A stretch of DNA of 64,000 nt. It comes from Mytilus trossulus. Taxonomy: Eukaryota; Mollusca; Bivalvia; Mytilida; Mytilidae. A program made the position numbers and the translations under genes. This document shows, piece after piece, positions 1-11,712 of the stretch. Position 1 is the stretch's first letter, and each line of letters opens with the position of its first letter. The DNA lies in NCBI RefSeq assembly GCF_036588685.1, contig NC_086386.1, forward strand, positions 18,620,931 to 18,684,930, written 5' to 3'. A model generated the notes under the pieces. The model searched no databases. It saw nothing but the letters and a program-made list of their open reading frames with translations, and was not told the DNA's origin.

Positions 1-930
1 CCTTAGAAACAAAAAAGATTTTTTTTGTTAAAACTTATAAATACAATGTACATTCACTATGAGTGTTTTGTAAAGGGTTATCTATCAAAATGGAACAAAA
101 ATATAGAACTAGGGACAATTTGAACCTGTAGGAAACCTAAAATATTGGTGAGTATCGGAGCTGTCAAAAATTTACGTCTTTCCTCCACGCATGCGCCCTA
201 ACAACGCATTGTTGATGGAAATTTGCATATAGGCTATTTTTTACCTGATTAAATCAAATATGTAATAAAAAAAATATACCTTCATGTGCTACTTTTTGAT
301 TTAAATGAGGTCAACATTTTGTATATTTGCTCAAAATTTAGATTTGTGGTCGTATTTTCCCTTTCGAAAGACAGACATAACTTATTGGTTTAAAAGATAA
401 AAATTTCTGTGCAAATATTTATGCTTTTTTTGTTCAGAAATAAGACATATTCATCAAATGGTCAAGAATTGAGGATAAAACGTCATTTTTTGCTGTATAC
501 TTTTCAAAATTGAAAACATGCACTATTTACATTTTTATAAAATTTGTTCCACATAATCTTGCTGCAAAATGAAACAAAATGTCGTTTTAATAAAATGGGA
601 GTACATGCACTCGTTTTGAAATCAAATCAGTTTGAATGATAAAAATCAGTCGAAAATGCATTTTCCCCCGATATGTCACAGTTTGACGACGCGAAAATTA
701 CATTTTACGTTAGCAACGTCATTACCTACCCTGTAACTGTATCGTATGCTCTTAACACATGTACGACATAAACTCTCTTTTTTTTTCTCTTGAATTAACA
801 AGGGTTGTCTTTCGTTCATCTGAAATTGCTGTTACACTAGTAAGCGCTGATAAGGGAGAAATAATTACTGTTAATTTAATATGGATGTTTTATTTTCTGA
901 TTGAAAATGAAAAGTTAGCTTCCTTAGCAT
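1..930. other. Unassigned AT-rich DNA
   Basis: No coding region, RNA gene or terminal repeat is supported here. Short open frames have no recognisable domain and AT-rich composition explains them. Confidence 0.5.
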
Positions 931-1500
931 GTAATTATTCCAGCAGCACCTTCATACGGGGTTTATATCTCCCAATTGATACGATATTCCTGTGCTTGCA
1001 TTTCCTATCATGATTGTCTTGATAGAGGGTTGCTGCTCACAAGGAAGCTATTAAACAAAGAGTTCAAAATGGTGAAGTTGAAATCATCCGTTCGTAAATT
1101 TTATGGACGCCATCACGAGTTGGTTGACCGTTATGGGATAATCATTTCACAAATGATATCGGATATTTCCTTACGTCTTAACTACAATCCCCATCCCTTT
1201 CATGAACATTGTTGAATGTGACCTACCGAATTAGACTATTTACCGGATTTGTTATCAAATAAACAACGCGACGGGTGCAACATGTGGAGCAGGATCTGCT
1301 TACCCTTCCGGAGCACATGAGATCACCCCTAGTTTTTGGATGGGTTTGTGTTGTTTGTTCTTTAGTTTTCTATGTTGTGTCATGTGTACTTTTATATGTC
1401 TGTTTTTCTTTTTCATTTTTAGCCTTGACGTTGTCAGTTTATTTTAGATTTATGAGTTTGACTCTCCCTTTGGTATCTTTCGTCCCTATTTTAAAATGTT
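931..1500 (+). mobile_element. Retroelement 3' fragment (RT C-terminal region, probably Penelope-like)
   Basis: The plus strand reads a short protein piece with the strings LDRGLLLTRKLLN and KFYGRHHELVDRYG. The same pieces recur at 25085-25765 and, inverted, at 53230-54240. I recognise them as the region after the RT core of a reverse-transcriptase protein widespread in molluscs, probably of a Penelope-like element. The non-coding 3' part (about 1270-1500) is conserved between copies too. Only the 3' end of the element is present. Repetition is seen directly; the family assignment is recollection and inference. Confidence 0.6.
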
Positions 1501-3284
1501 AGGTAATTTTTATTCACGTATTACAGATGAATTGCACAATTTATTTGACTGTATTTTCTAAGAAATATTCATAAATTACGGATATATTTACCATAACAAG
1601 TAGATTACGTGAATGTGGGCCATTGTTCACCTAACGTTATCTTTACTATCCTGTATTTGCTATGAAAAATATTCAATCTGAATAAATAAAATTTTAGATC
1701 TATAGTATTTTTTCTATTTTAAAGGGAAAATTCACGATTTTTTACTTATGGTTTAAATATGTTCATTATGACATAATATATATATTCACAAAGTTTTATC
1801 GCTATATGTGCAGTAATAAAGGAGAAATTCAATATTTAATGAAAAAATATTAACTACTTCCTGTAGGTCGTGACGTTTTCTCCTGGTTTTTGCATGCCGG
1901 GATTTAAAAAACAATCATTAAAAGTCTTGGTTTTTAATCATATTTTAACGTAATCGTAAGCGCGCCGATGACTTATGCTTTATCTAATAACCATCCGATA
2001 ATAAGAAGATAAAACGCACATACGTTCAATTGTACATATTCATGAGATAAATTTTCTATGTTAAACGTATATATTCGAATTATTTTTGTAGACAACACAA
2101 AAAGTTATAAATTGATTTTTAATTAATGTATTTTCGGACTGATAAGGTGAACAAAGTAAAGTACAATAATCTGTAAAGACAATATGTTGGTGTACTCTTA
2201 TTGACCTTTTACTATCTCTGTTATGACTTGGTTGATACGATGTGTGTATTCACGGTTCTGTAGCAATACTCGTAGATGGCTTGTTGAAAGGTAAATTGTT
2301 ATTTGCACTTCGGTGTTTAACCACGCCTCTCGGGCACACCTTGCCAGGTGTGACTGTCTATTCGGATCAGTGAATTATAAGACAAGGGGAGCATCCAATA
2401 CACATATTTAAAATATATATTCAAGTTGGTGACAAATAAAAATTGATCGCCGTGGAATTATCTAATTATGTTTGGTGCTATTATTTATTTGAATTCAAAT
2501 AAGTTAATTTACTAAGAAATACACAATTTTTGGTTAAAGACGGGAAACTTAATTCATATGTCCGATTGAAATGATTTACACCTTTTGTCCTTGATTGATG
2601 TCTAATAAAAAGGAGAACTTAGAAATTATAAATAGCTTTACCAAAGTATTTTTATTTGTCTTTATTAGGCAAATAAATGAATGAGAACACTTAGATTTAG
2701 ACTTTTTAAAAGCCACGTACAAATTAATAACTGGAACTCACTGAAGATAACTCTACCGAAGCGGAATATAATATGAACGAATAAAGAAAAAATACTTTTG
2801 TACTTGAGAAGTCTTAAAACATTGACAGCAAATTTAAGGTCTTCTTGGAATGGAATCAAAAAATTACGAATAGATATTCATTATCAAGTGTGAAAAACGT
2901 CAACCAAATTTAATCATAATCGGGGACGTTTTTTGAATGTAATTATAAGTCTGTTCAACTGGCAAGAATACCCCTAAAGCGGACAAATATCTGACAAGCA
3001 GTTTATTTTTTAAATTTGCCGTCATTGAATATCAAGAAAGAAAATAAATCCCGAAAATGATTTGAAACTTTAATACTCAATAGCTTTCCTAGAAAATATT
3101 CACATCCCTCGGTGATTATTAGTGTACGTCCAGTTGCATATGTCGGAACAGTTGTGGTGATGACGAATTTCTTTCTTTATTCGAGAACAATCTAATTGAT
3201 ATATAAATCTGTGATTTTACTATGTTCATAACTTCGATGAACCAAAGCAAGTTATAGATCGACCTGTATTTAAATCAAATTGGT

Positions 3285-3306
3285 TCTCTTCTTCTTCTTC
3301 TTCTTT
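3285..3306. repeat. (CTT)n microsatellite
   Basis: Consecutive CTT units are visible, with no coding context. Confidence 0.85.
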
Positions 3307-3759
3307 TGGTATACAATAGTCTATCGAATTGGATTATTACATACTGTTGGTATACGTGGACTAGTCTATTTACAAAACTTTTACCCCAATTTGCACAAAA
3401 TGTATGTTTCTTTCTTATGTTCAATGTATACATGTATATATTTTAAATTGCGCTGTAGTTCCGTAACTTTCTATCCGGGCGTATTAACGAATCGTCGACA
3501 AGTGCGCACATTTTTTTAATCAACATTTCTGGAATGATCCAACTATGTCCTTTACTATTGACAACGAGTAAATATTACATTGTCCCAGAGACATATAATA
3601 CAATTATATGTCTCTGATTTTCCCCAAATTAACCCTTGGAAAAAATACGTATACTTGTATATCTTCAATTTTTTTTTTAAATTTTTTTGGTATCATTTTT
3701 TTTTTTTATAAATAATATTCTTTACACCAGAAATTTTATTTATAAACAAGCGTATGAGT

Positions 3760-4083
3760 CACGGGGGGGGGGGTCTCTTCTTATATAAAGGTATATACAT
3801 ATGTGCCGCTGGAATGGGTCCCTTTTTTGATCCGTCAAATATATCAATGGGGTGCAATTTTACCGAGGAAATATATCAATAGGTAGTGTTTTTGATGTAT
3901 AATAAGATTGTATATGCATATAGGTACTATTTGAGCTGATAAATATATGAATGGGTTATGATTTCGCTGTGAAATATATGTATAGGTAGGGATTTCACAA
4001 TTATTCAATATATGAATGGGGGGTGTTTTTAAAATCCCAGCTGCACACCTGTACCCAAAATCCCATGTTGAGACCCCCCCGTG
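3760..4083. mobile_element. hAT-like MITE with 8-bp target duplication
   Basis: The 324-bp element has terminal inverted repeats CACGGGGG at the left and CCCCCGTG at the right, each followed inward by TCTC/GAGA. It is flanked by a perfect direct repeat GTATGAGT at 3752-3759 and 4084-4091. An 8-bp duplication with short inverted repeats is the hallmark of hAT-superfamily insertions. The interior has several degenerate copies of a motif close to AAATATATGAATGGG, spaced roughly 40-60 bp. No coding capacity, so it would depend on a transposase elsewhere. Confidence 0.77.
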
Positions 4084-5079
4084 GTATGAGTTAAGTAATG
4101 ACTAGTATATTATATCACTTTCGGACACGCAAGACAGAGATGTATATTATACATGCACCTGATAGTTCAAAATGGAAAGTTATAAGTTATCGGCCGTGTA
4201 CACTGATCAATACCTACAGAAGTGAAACGATGCATGAACTTGCAGGTCCGACAGGAAATCGCTTGAATACCTGGTCGTGTCACCTTACACCCCTCACAAT
4301 ACCTTTGGGAGTAATACCTTAAGCCATGCGGGTGATCAGTGGAGCGAAGATCCTAATTTATTTGAATAAAGTATATTACTTTAAAGAATTATGAACGAAT
4401 TAGATTTTCGAAAACAATTTTCACGGAACTCTTATTTATGATTGGAACTTTGACTTTTTAACTAATTCCAATATTAACAGTTTAAAAATAACAGACTATA
4501 TGGTTATTAAAAATATAAGAACATGTTCCGAATCAAGTTAGTTAGTCAGATAAAACAACCGTACGATTGACAAGATATCGACACGTAATTACGACAACAT
4601 CGGTTACTGTAGTTTTGTTTCTTTATGGTTTATAGACATATCGTGATTTTTATTTGGACAAGATAACAAAATGGCGGAACGCAAAGAACTGATACTCAAA
4701 ATTTAAAATCGATAGTGATCTCTTATCTAGCGGAATAAAACTTTAATATTTATAAATTTGAGCATTTTTATACAGAATGGACATAATATGAATTTTTGAT
4801 TTTTTTGCGAAGTTTCCCTTTAAATGAATTATACATGCGTTAGTCATTTTACCTTAAAAGCCTTTTCATTGTTTTTAAGTGTATCTAGAACTATATTTAC
4901 CTTCTAATCAAATGCATTACGCAGAAATATGGAATCAATTTATTGAGTAGAAGTTTTTAAGTTAAAAACAGGTTAAATCATTGAAGTAGCGTAATTTATC
5001 GTATTTTATAATTCAAACCGACGACAACATAGGGAACAACTTGAAAATTTCGAAAATATTTATATAAAAAAGAAGATTA

Positions 5080-5170
5080 AGTTGAGAAAAGAAATGGGGA
5101 ATGTGTCAAGGAGACAACAATCTGACCAAAGAGCAGAAAACAGCACACGGACCGATTATGAACTAATTCC
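5080..5170 (-). repeat. SINE-like fragment (family B, tail)
   Basis: The stretch with GGGGAATGTGTCAAGGAGAC and following CAACAATCTGACC matches, on the opposite strand, the tail of the repeat at 34437-34590, and also 49985-50140. It is a truncated copy. Confidence 0.5.
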
Positions 5171-5489
5171 TTTCGTTCGTTTTCAATTACTGAACGTGTG
5201 AATAAATTCATTCAGACATTACAGGACTACAATAATGTGCGCCAGAGGTGCATTAAATCCCAAAAACACTCATCAGGTCAATGCTCGAATACATAAAGTT
5301 ACAGAACCAAATATCACAGTCATATATTCTTTACTAGTTAATCAGGCTTTTGTAACACAGATGTTTTCCTTTTCATATATATCAGAGGACTATGAAAAAC
5401 AAGGATCGCACCTTAAGATCATACGTTGCTCAACTAGGTCTACGTGTATCTTGAACAGTGGACACTCTTCAACATTGTAGACTGTAACA

Positions 5490-6220
5490 TAATTCATGAC
5501 AAAAACCTCTTTTTGTTAATATTGTATATAAGCATATCATTTTTATGTTAAAGTTTCTTTCGATCTTCTTTAATTTTGCTCAAAATGAAAAAAAAATGGT
5601 TTTAAAAAAATAACGTAAAAACAAATACTCCTTAACAGACTATACTAATAATTTTGGAAACATATGGCTTGTTACTTAATCTTGTCTTGGTGGTCATTTA
5701 TGTTATTTAATGTGTCGATATATCTTTAATATTTCTATTACAAAGTTGCAATATCGCAAACATTGGTATAAGGCCTATGTTCTATATCTAGCCATGTCGG
5801 CCGTGTTTGCTTGCATGCGGGGTCATAGGTCATATTTATAAAGTAAATACGGGAATAATAATGGTAGCAATGGTTTGTTTGTGAATGCATCCCAGTTGTA
5901 TCAGAGGCGAGGATCTTTGTTCAAATTAACGGACGATAACATAAGCTGACAAGTACGGACGAAAACGACGGACACCAAGATGAAGTGATGAGAAAAGCTG
6001 TTGAATTGGACCTAGCTACAAATCCCTTCAAAGAACTAGTATATGTCACCTACATTAAAATATTGGTTATATTGGTAACTGTTCTTAAGCTAGGCCTAAC
6101 TGTGAATTTGATGTTCTTTTGCTTGTTGTGTGTTTATTGCTGTACATTTACTGACTTTGTATCATGAATGAATACATCTTCTCCTGTGTTTTCTATTTAG
6201 GAGTTCATGTCATACATTAA
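5490..6220. other. Unassigned intergenic DNA
   Basis: I see no gene, terminal repeats or tandem array here. Confidence 0.4.
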
Positions 6221-6224
6221 CAAC

Positions 6225-6560
6225 AAGAATGTGTCCTCGGACACGAATGCTCCACTTGCACTATCATTTTCTTTGTTCAAAAGACCATGAAATTGGGGTA
6301 CAAACTCTTATTTGGCACTATAATTAGTACGATAATATCATTGGGAACATGTGTACAAAGTTTGAAGTCGATTGGACTTCAACTTCATCAAAAACTACCT
6401 TGACCAAAAACTTTAACCTGAAGCAGGGCAGACGGACGAACGAACGAACGGACGGACGGAAAGACGGTACAACGAATGGACGCACAGACCAGAAAACATA
6501 ATGCCCCTCTACTATCGTAGGTGCCGCATAACAAATGATACGATCATTGTCAATGCCAAG
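6225..6560. repeat. Mollusc dispersed repeat with a GACG/AACG-rich microsatellite
   Basis: A block beginning near AAGAATGTGTCCTCGGACAC and ending near CATAATGCCCCTCTACTATC resembles an interspersed repeat I remember from bivalve genomes. Near 6428-6465 it holds a degenerate (GACGGACG/AACGAACG) stretch. The minus-strand 90-aa frame over it is a by-product of this repeat. Assignment rests on recollection and the microsatellite. Confidence 0.4.
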
Positions 6561-6599
6561 AACAAACCAGTAAAACATATTTTCCTGAAAATGCATATA

Positions 6600-8850
6600 T
6601 ACCTATAAACATCTAAAATTTTCAAAGTATATATTCGCAGGTTAAAACCAGTTAATTCCTAAAAAAAAGTAACGTTAAGTAAGATGAAACTAGTACACAG
6701 TTAAACCCAAGAGCGACGGTAGTTAAACGTTCATTACATTAAATTTAGATTAACAGATACACATGTATACGCCAATCGTGCAAAAGAACGATAATAGGGG
6801 TTATATGTGTCAAGCATTTGATCATGCCAAATAAGCATAAGTACAACTTAATTTTTCCAAAGTTCAAACATCCTTATTTCATAACAGGTTATACAACGAC
6901 ATATTATAAGCATCTACCACCATTAAGACAACAAATATACATGTATGTATGTAAATAACATATATCATTACTTGCTCTTACACTTAACATGTTTAGACTC
7001 ATGACTGACGCAACATACATGTATGGACTTTGATGAACAAAAATGTAGATAAAAACTAAATACAACAAAACTACAAAAGCAACCAAAACAATACCAAACC
7101 CTTAAAAGTGATAAAATTAGATTTTACAACCATATATAAACATCCATTTATTGATCCTCGTTGTATTATATAATGTCTGACTAACTGATCGAATAAATTA
7201 AAATATTTGCATGAAAGGATCCCCTTATGTAACATAGTATGCAGGAAGCGGAAGTAAATTTGTCTGTTTTGTCAATAAACGCTCTCAGGAAAAATATTTT
7301 AAATATTAATTGGTAGTTCAAAACAGGCAAACTTGTAAATACGTCATGAAAGTGTAACTACTGAAACAAGAGTTTTTATTGATTGGATTTGAATTTTATT
7401 AAAAACAAAGACTGAAAATAACACTTTACTTTATGTTGTGCTTTCAAAGTGCCTTTCTGAATTAACCTTCGTCAAGATCGCTTAAAACCACACATTGAAA
7501 AGCCATATACGTATAAGTATCGCAACACACACATACATCTTACTTCGAATCTTATAGCTGGCACAGACATCAATAAATAACTAGAGTCGCGCAAGATTTT
7601 TTAGAAGCAATACCCATATAGATTATTAAAGCACACAAATGTTTATAACTTACCTAGATGCCTATAATTTTTTTCTAATGGTTTTGCAGTCCCGATTATT
7701 AATCTAGTCGTTGTCTATGTATCAATAATGTAATACATGGGTATTACGTCAATAAAACAAACAAGCAGCATCTACTATAAACAATAAAACACGAAGACCT
7801 AACACATAGTCACAAGACATCTAATCAAAAAGTGGAAATGTTTTATTCGTTTTTACGATTCTATCCGAGAAAATAGTTCATTGAATCATTTGAAAAAAAT
7901 TAGTGAATTAGCTCAAGGTGTGATTAAAGTGCAGTTCGATTATATACTAATTGATATCAATTACTGTGTTGATCACCGCAGATGTATACCACACATGTCC
8001 AATATAGATAAACCTTTTTATACGGCAACTAGTTGTGTTTATTTCCTTAATACAGCTATGTTTTGTGCAAAGTCAATGTATCATGGATCAATTTCTCTGC
8101 AATCAGAGGTTCATTAAGGGATGATTAGTTTGCAAATAAGTTACAATTTAAATAGTAACCAAAGTATTAATTTAAGTTGCAGCATACAAACAATATGAGG
8201 TCAACGTAAAAAAAAATATTCTTTTTTGTATTCGTCACAAAACTAGGAAAGGGCTAGGTAAAACCTGGTCCTTCCCCAGTTTCTCAGCTTCATGCAAAAA
8301 AGTTATATTTTTCTGACATATACCTAATATTGTATATGTATCATGTAGCAGACAGGTACAGAAAGAGATTGGAAATAAGAAAGATGAATATCAACCCTAG
8401 CGATATGAATCTTCATTAACCTGGTATTTTTGGTACACTAATTGTACTGCTAATGTAAAGAAATTCTTATAGATTTATAAAGAATTGAATATATTTATAA
8501 GGCAAAGTCATCACTGAAGATTTGATTTGGCAATTACTGAGTACTAATTGAAATAAACAGCAAAACATTATCAACACTGTATCATGAGGACATCATAGAC
8601 ATCATAGTAATGTTGGGGTGCATCTAATTGCCTTGGGTTTGTAAAATGGGACTTCCGTCTGATGTGTAGCTTCTGGTGACCAAATCACAGGAAGCATTTT
8701 TTTTTTTTATCTCTGTGCCATTTCTTCTATCCTGTTGATTAGTATTTTGTAAAGATATACATTTCGCACTTTTTGATATCATTTTGTCTATATCGTCATG
8801 GAAAAATAACAATAGAAGCACGTAGGTCGACACATATCTGTTTTATTTTA
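6600..8850. other. Unassigned intergenic DNA
   Basis: Only short frames without domains occur. No repeat pair or RNA gene is supported. Confidence 0.4.
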
Positions 8851-8854
8851 AACA

Positions 8855-8960
8855 AAAAAAGGCAATAGAAGTATACCGCTGAATGTCATAAATCGATTGA
8901 GAGAAAAAAAAATCAGGGTTACAAAATAAAACCGTGGGAAACATATCACCAATCATCACT
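8855..8960 (+). repeat. Dispersed repeat fragment (family D)
   Basis: The segment with AGGCAATAGAAGTATACCGC and, further on, AAAACCGTGGGAAAC is a divergent copy of the start of the repeat at 45510-45780. Confidence 0.45.
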
Positions 8961-9206
8961 TACAAGAAAAAAACACTGAATCAACAGAAACACAAAGGTG
9001 CAACAAAAAAACAATTCTAATTATTTTAATTTAACAAGAAACCCGATCTTAATGTATATTATTCAAAATATTTCGTTTTTTTTCAACCAAGACATAAATA
9101 TGACCTAAGGAAAACGTGTCACAATCTTTTGGTATTTCTGATTGGTTTTAAATTCTCTTCAACTTCAACCTGGCCTTCCAATTGTTTTAATTTGAGTCCA
9201 TATTGA

Positions 9207-9210
9207 AGAG
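9207..9210. other. Target-site duplication, left copy (AGAG)
   Basis: AGAG directly precedes the left LTR and recurs at 15146-15149 directly after the right LTR. Confidence 0.7.
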
Positions 9211-9814
9211 TGTTACGGTCAGAAATCGCCTTTAAATTGTAGCCAACAAAAGACACAAATCAATAGTAAAATTTATCAATATTTAATATACAAAAGTTTA
9301 CAAAAGGTATTACACAAATATTACTGTTAACTTAACTGTCAAAATATGAGTCCAATCTGTTATCTTTATCTGTATCCGGAAATCTTTCGGAATCCAATTT
9401 GAATATTACGTTCACTACTAATGTCACAATCCAGTATGATGTTGTTTGTAGAATAAAAGTGTCAATCCAAATGCTGTGAATACTAATGTCTATCAATGTT
9501 TATGTCCAAGTTTAATAATGAGAGTTTAACTTTAGTGTCTGTATATATAGTGTTGTCATGGAAAATTCTAGAACACTCTATAATGGAACATTGTGGAAAA
9601 TCATGGAAAGTTACAACGGAAGTTTCTGGAATAACGCAGAAGTTTAAATTACACATCTTTTATAAGGATCATTCTAGAAATTTCCAATCATTCTGTGATT
9701 GTTCCAGTGATTCCTAAACTGCACAGTTATAAGATTATTTGGTAAACAACTATAAGGCCATACAACACAAATTAGGCCAACATAAATAAACATAATAATT
9801 ACAATATCATAACA
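9211..9814 (-). repeat. 3' LTR (604 bp)
   Basis: It starts TGTTACGG and ends ATAACA on the plus strand, giving TG...CA termini. It matches the other LTR (14718-15145) with six substitutions in about 428 aligned bp. It also has 168 bp (9384-9551) and 8 bp (CAACTATA near 9745) that the other LTR lacks. A TATA-like site (9657-9664) and a TTCTAGAAATTTCC heat-shock-type element (9672-9685) are kept. Confidence 0.92.
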
Positions 9815-9829
9815 CCTCCCCCCTTAAAA
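9815..9829 (-). other. Polypurine tract
   Basis: On the minus strand a purine-rich run, AAGGGGGGAGG, directly abuts the 3' LTR. This is where plus-strand DNA priming takes place in LTR elements. Confidence 0.8.
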
Positions 9830-9898
9830 GAAGTTTTAGTGTAACAAAAACTTATCATGAATAATATGAACAAAAATACATAATATATACAAAGTGAT

Positions 9899-11209
9899 TT
9901 AATAAGCTCTAGATAAAGCATCAGCTATTACATTATCTTTACCCTTAATATGTTTTACAATTACATAATATTCCTGTAACAATAAACTCCACCTAGTCAA
10001 CCTCCGATTCTTGTTTCTCATTTTATGCATGAAGGTGAGAGGATTATGATCAGTATAAACAAAAATAGGATATACAGTGGGATTCAAATATACATCAAAA
10101 TGTTGAAGTGCTGACAACATTGCAAAACACTCTTTTTCAATAGTTGAATAATTTTTCTGATGTTTATCTAATTTCTTAGAAAAATATGATATAGGTTTTT
10201 CAACATTATCATCTGTCTCTTGATATAAAACAGCTCCTATTCCTACATCGCTTGCATCAACGGCAAGTTTAAATTGTTTTTCAAAGTCTGGAGTAATCAG
10301 CACTGGACTATTGATTAAAAGTGATTTGCTATTTTCAAAAGCTTTTTGACAATTTTCGCTCCAGATAAATTTAGAATCTTTCCGTAAAAGATGAGTCAAT
10401 GGTTGAACAACAGTAGCAAAATTTGTACAAAATTTTCTGTAAAATCCAATCATGCCTAAATATCTCATAAGTTGTTTTCTATTTGTAGGAGGTGGAAATT
10501 TGGAAATAGCTTCCACTTTAGCCATAATAGGTTTTACTTGACCTTGGCCAACTGTATGCCCTAAATAATCAACAGTGGCCTGACAAAATTCACTTTTACC
10601 AAGATTAACAGTCAAATTTGATTTTGACAATCTATCAAAAGTATCATACAAATGTGTTAAATGCTGTTCCCAGCTATCACTACATACAATAAGATCATCA
10701 ATATAAGCATAACAACAGTCTAAATCTTTTATAACATTATTGATCATTCTTTGAAATGTAGCTGGAGCACTTTTCGTGCCAAATGGCATTACAGTATATT
10801 GAAATAAGCCATCTGGTGTAACAAAAGCTGATATTTCACGAGCTCTCTGTGTCAATGGAACTTGCCAATAACCTTTCAATAAATCAAATTTGCTCACAAA
10901 TTTTGCTTGCCCAATATTGTCAATACAATCGTCTATCCTTGGAATCGGATAGGAATCAGATTTTGAGACTGAATTTACTTTTCTGAAATCAGTCACGAAA
11001 CGAAAAGTTTTATCTGGTTTTGGCACAAGGAGACAAGGAGAGCTCCATTCACTGTTACTCGGCTCAATAATATCATTGTCAAGCATATATTTAATTTCTT
11101 TTCTCATAACTTCAAGTTTGAGTGGATTGAGCCTGTAAGGATGTTGCTTAATTGGAGAAGCATCTCCGACATCAACATCATGACAAACAGCAGTGGTTTT
11201 GTTTGGCAC
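9899..11209 (-). CDS. Reverse transcriptase and RNase H region of the LTR element
   Basis: A 436-residue frame copies the element's RNA into DNA and degrades the RNA strand. Around residues 60-80 it has the SPCLLVPKPD and FVTDFRKVN strings of gypsy RT. FDLLKGYWQVPL lies near 110, MPFGTKSAPATFQRMIN near 145 and the catalytic YIDD near 170. RNase H follows, with KLAVDASDVGIGAVL near 315, the ekECFAML-type helix, and YTDHNPLTF, ending at KDNVIADALSR. Both domains look complete. The first Met is not the native start: the upstream part continues in another frame (11178-11408) through a frameshift near 11210-11230. RNase H is the last domain before the 3' LTR. Confidence 0.9.
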   Translation of the reverse strand: MPNKTTAVCHDVDVGDASPIKQHPYRLNPLKLEVMRKEIKYMLDNDIIEPSNSEWSSPCLLVPKPDKTFRFVTDFRKVNSVSKSDSYPIPRIDDCIDNIGQAKFVSKFDLLKGYWQVPLTQRAREISAFVTPDGLFQYTVMPFGTKSAPATFQRMINNVIKDLDCCYAYIDDLIVCSDSWEQHLTHLYDTFDRLSKSNLTVNLGKSEFCQATVDYLGHTVGQGQVKPIMAKVEAISKFPPPTNRKQLMRYLGMIGFYRKFCTNFATVVQPLTHLLRKDSKFIWSENCQKAFENSKSLLINSPVLITPDFEKQFKLAVDASDVGIGAVLYQETDDNVEKPISYFSKKLDKHQKNYSTIEKECFAMLSALQHFDVYLNPTVYPIFVYTDHNPLTFMHKMRNKNRRLTRWSLLLQEYYVIVKHIKGKDNVIADALSRAY

Positions 11210-11408
11210 ATCTGGAAAAAGAATTTTTAAAAGAAAATACCAAAGTTTTTATTTCTTCTCTACGATCAAAAGACAGATGTGCAAGTTTTGAATCTAAATT
11301 TAACAAAATTTCTGAATTTTTTAATCTAACTGTCTCTTCCATAGTTTTACAACTAAAAGTTGGTTCAATTACATCTGGTTTGTCACGATTGTTCTCAAAT
11401 TTAACCAT
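11178..11408 (-). pseudogene. Frame-shifted segment upstream of RT
   Basis: The 76-residue frame overlaps the RT frame at its end and reads a hydrophilic linker of the kind that precedes gypsy RT. It is part of the same ancestral polyprotein, cut off by a frameshift rather than a separate gene. No catalytic motif is visible. Confidence 0.6.
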
Positions 11409-11409
11409 G

Positions 11410-11712
11410 GCTTAAGTGGCAACTGGTTTACTATCACATAGTACATTAGCACGCTCAAAATATGGTTTTAACATATTAATATGACAGACTCTATTTTGTT
11501 TGCGCCGCCCTGGATTTTTTTCAATATAATTCAAATCATTAATTTTACTCTCTATTGTATAAGGACCACACTATTTAGCCTGTAAAGGATGTCCAGGGAC
11601 AGGCAGAAATACAAGTACCTTATCACCAGGCTCAAAAACTCTGTCCCTGGCATCTTTATCATACCATATTTTTATTTTTCTGTACATTTTTTAAGTTTTT
11701 CTGAGCAATTTG
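11410..11712 (-). pseudogene. Broken integrase C-terminal (GPY/F-like) module
   Basis: Reading on from integrase, the frame stops right after 11713. In a neighbouring frame, strings such as RVFEPGDKVLVFLPVPGHPL and CGPYTI are readable; these resemble the GPY/F module at the C-terminus of gypsy integrases. An in-frame stop TAG sits just before CGPY. So at least one frameshift and one nonsense change have occurred here. The module lies before RT, which confirms the unusual domain order. Confidence 0.7.

Larger units (their letters stand above)
1723..4819. mobile_element. Possible large TTAA-flanked DNA element
   Basis: The left end reads TTAA then AGGGAAAATTC; the right end reads, inverted, AGGGAAACTTC then TTAA. 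The tetranucleotide TTAA sits outside each end (1719-1722 and 4820-4823), as in piggyBac-type insertions. Weak similarity continues inward for about 60 bp, including AGTTTTAT. There is no transposase frame inside, so it would be non-autonomous. A hAT-like MITE is nested at 3760-4083. The termini are short and AT-rich, so chance pairing is possible. Confidence 0.33.

Noticed and set aside
6324..6596. 90-aa minus-strand frame with Ser/Val/Arg/Phe-rich repeats
   Set aside because: It is produced by the GACG/AACG microsatellite of a dispersed repeat.
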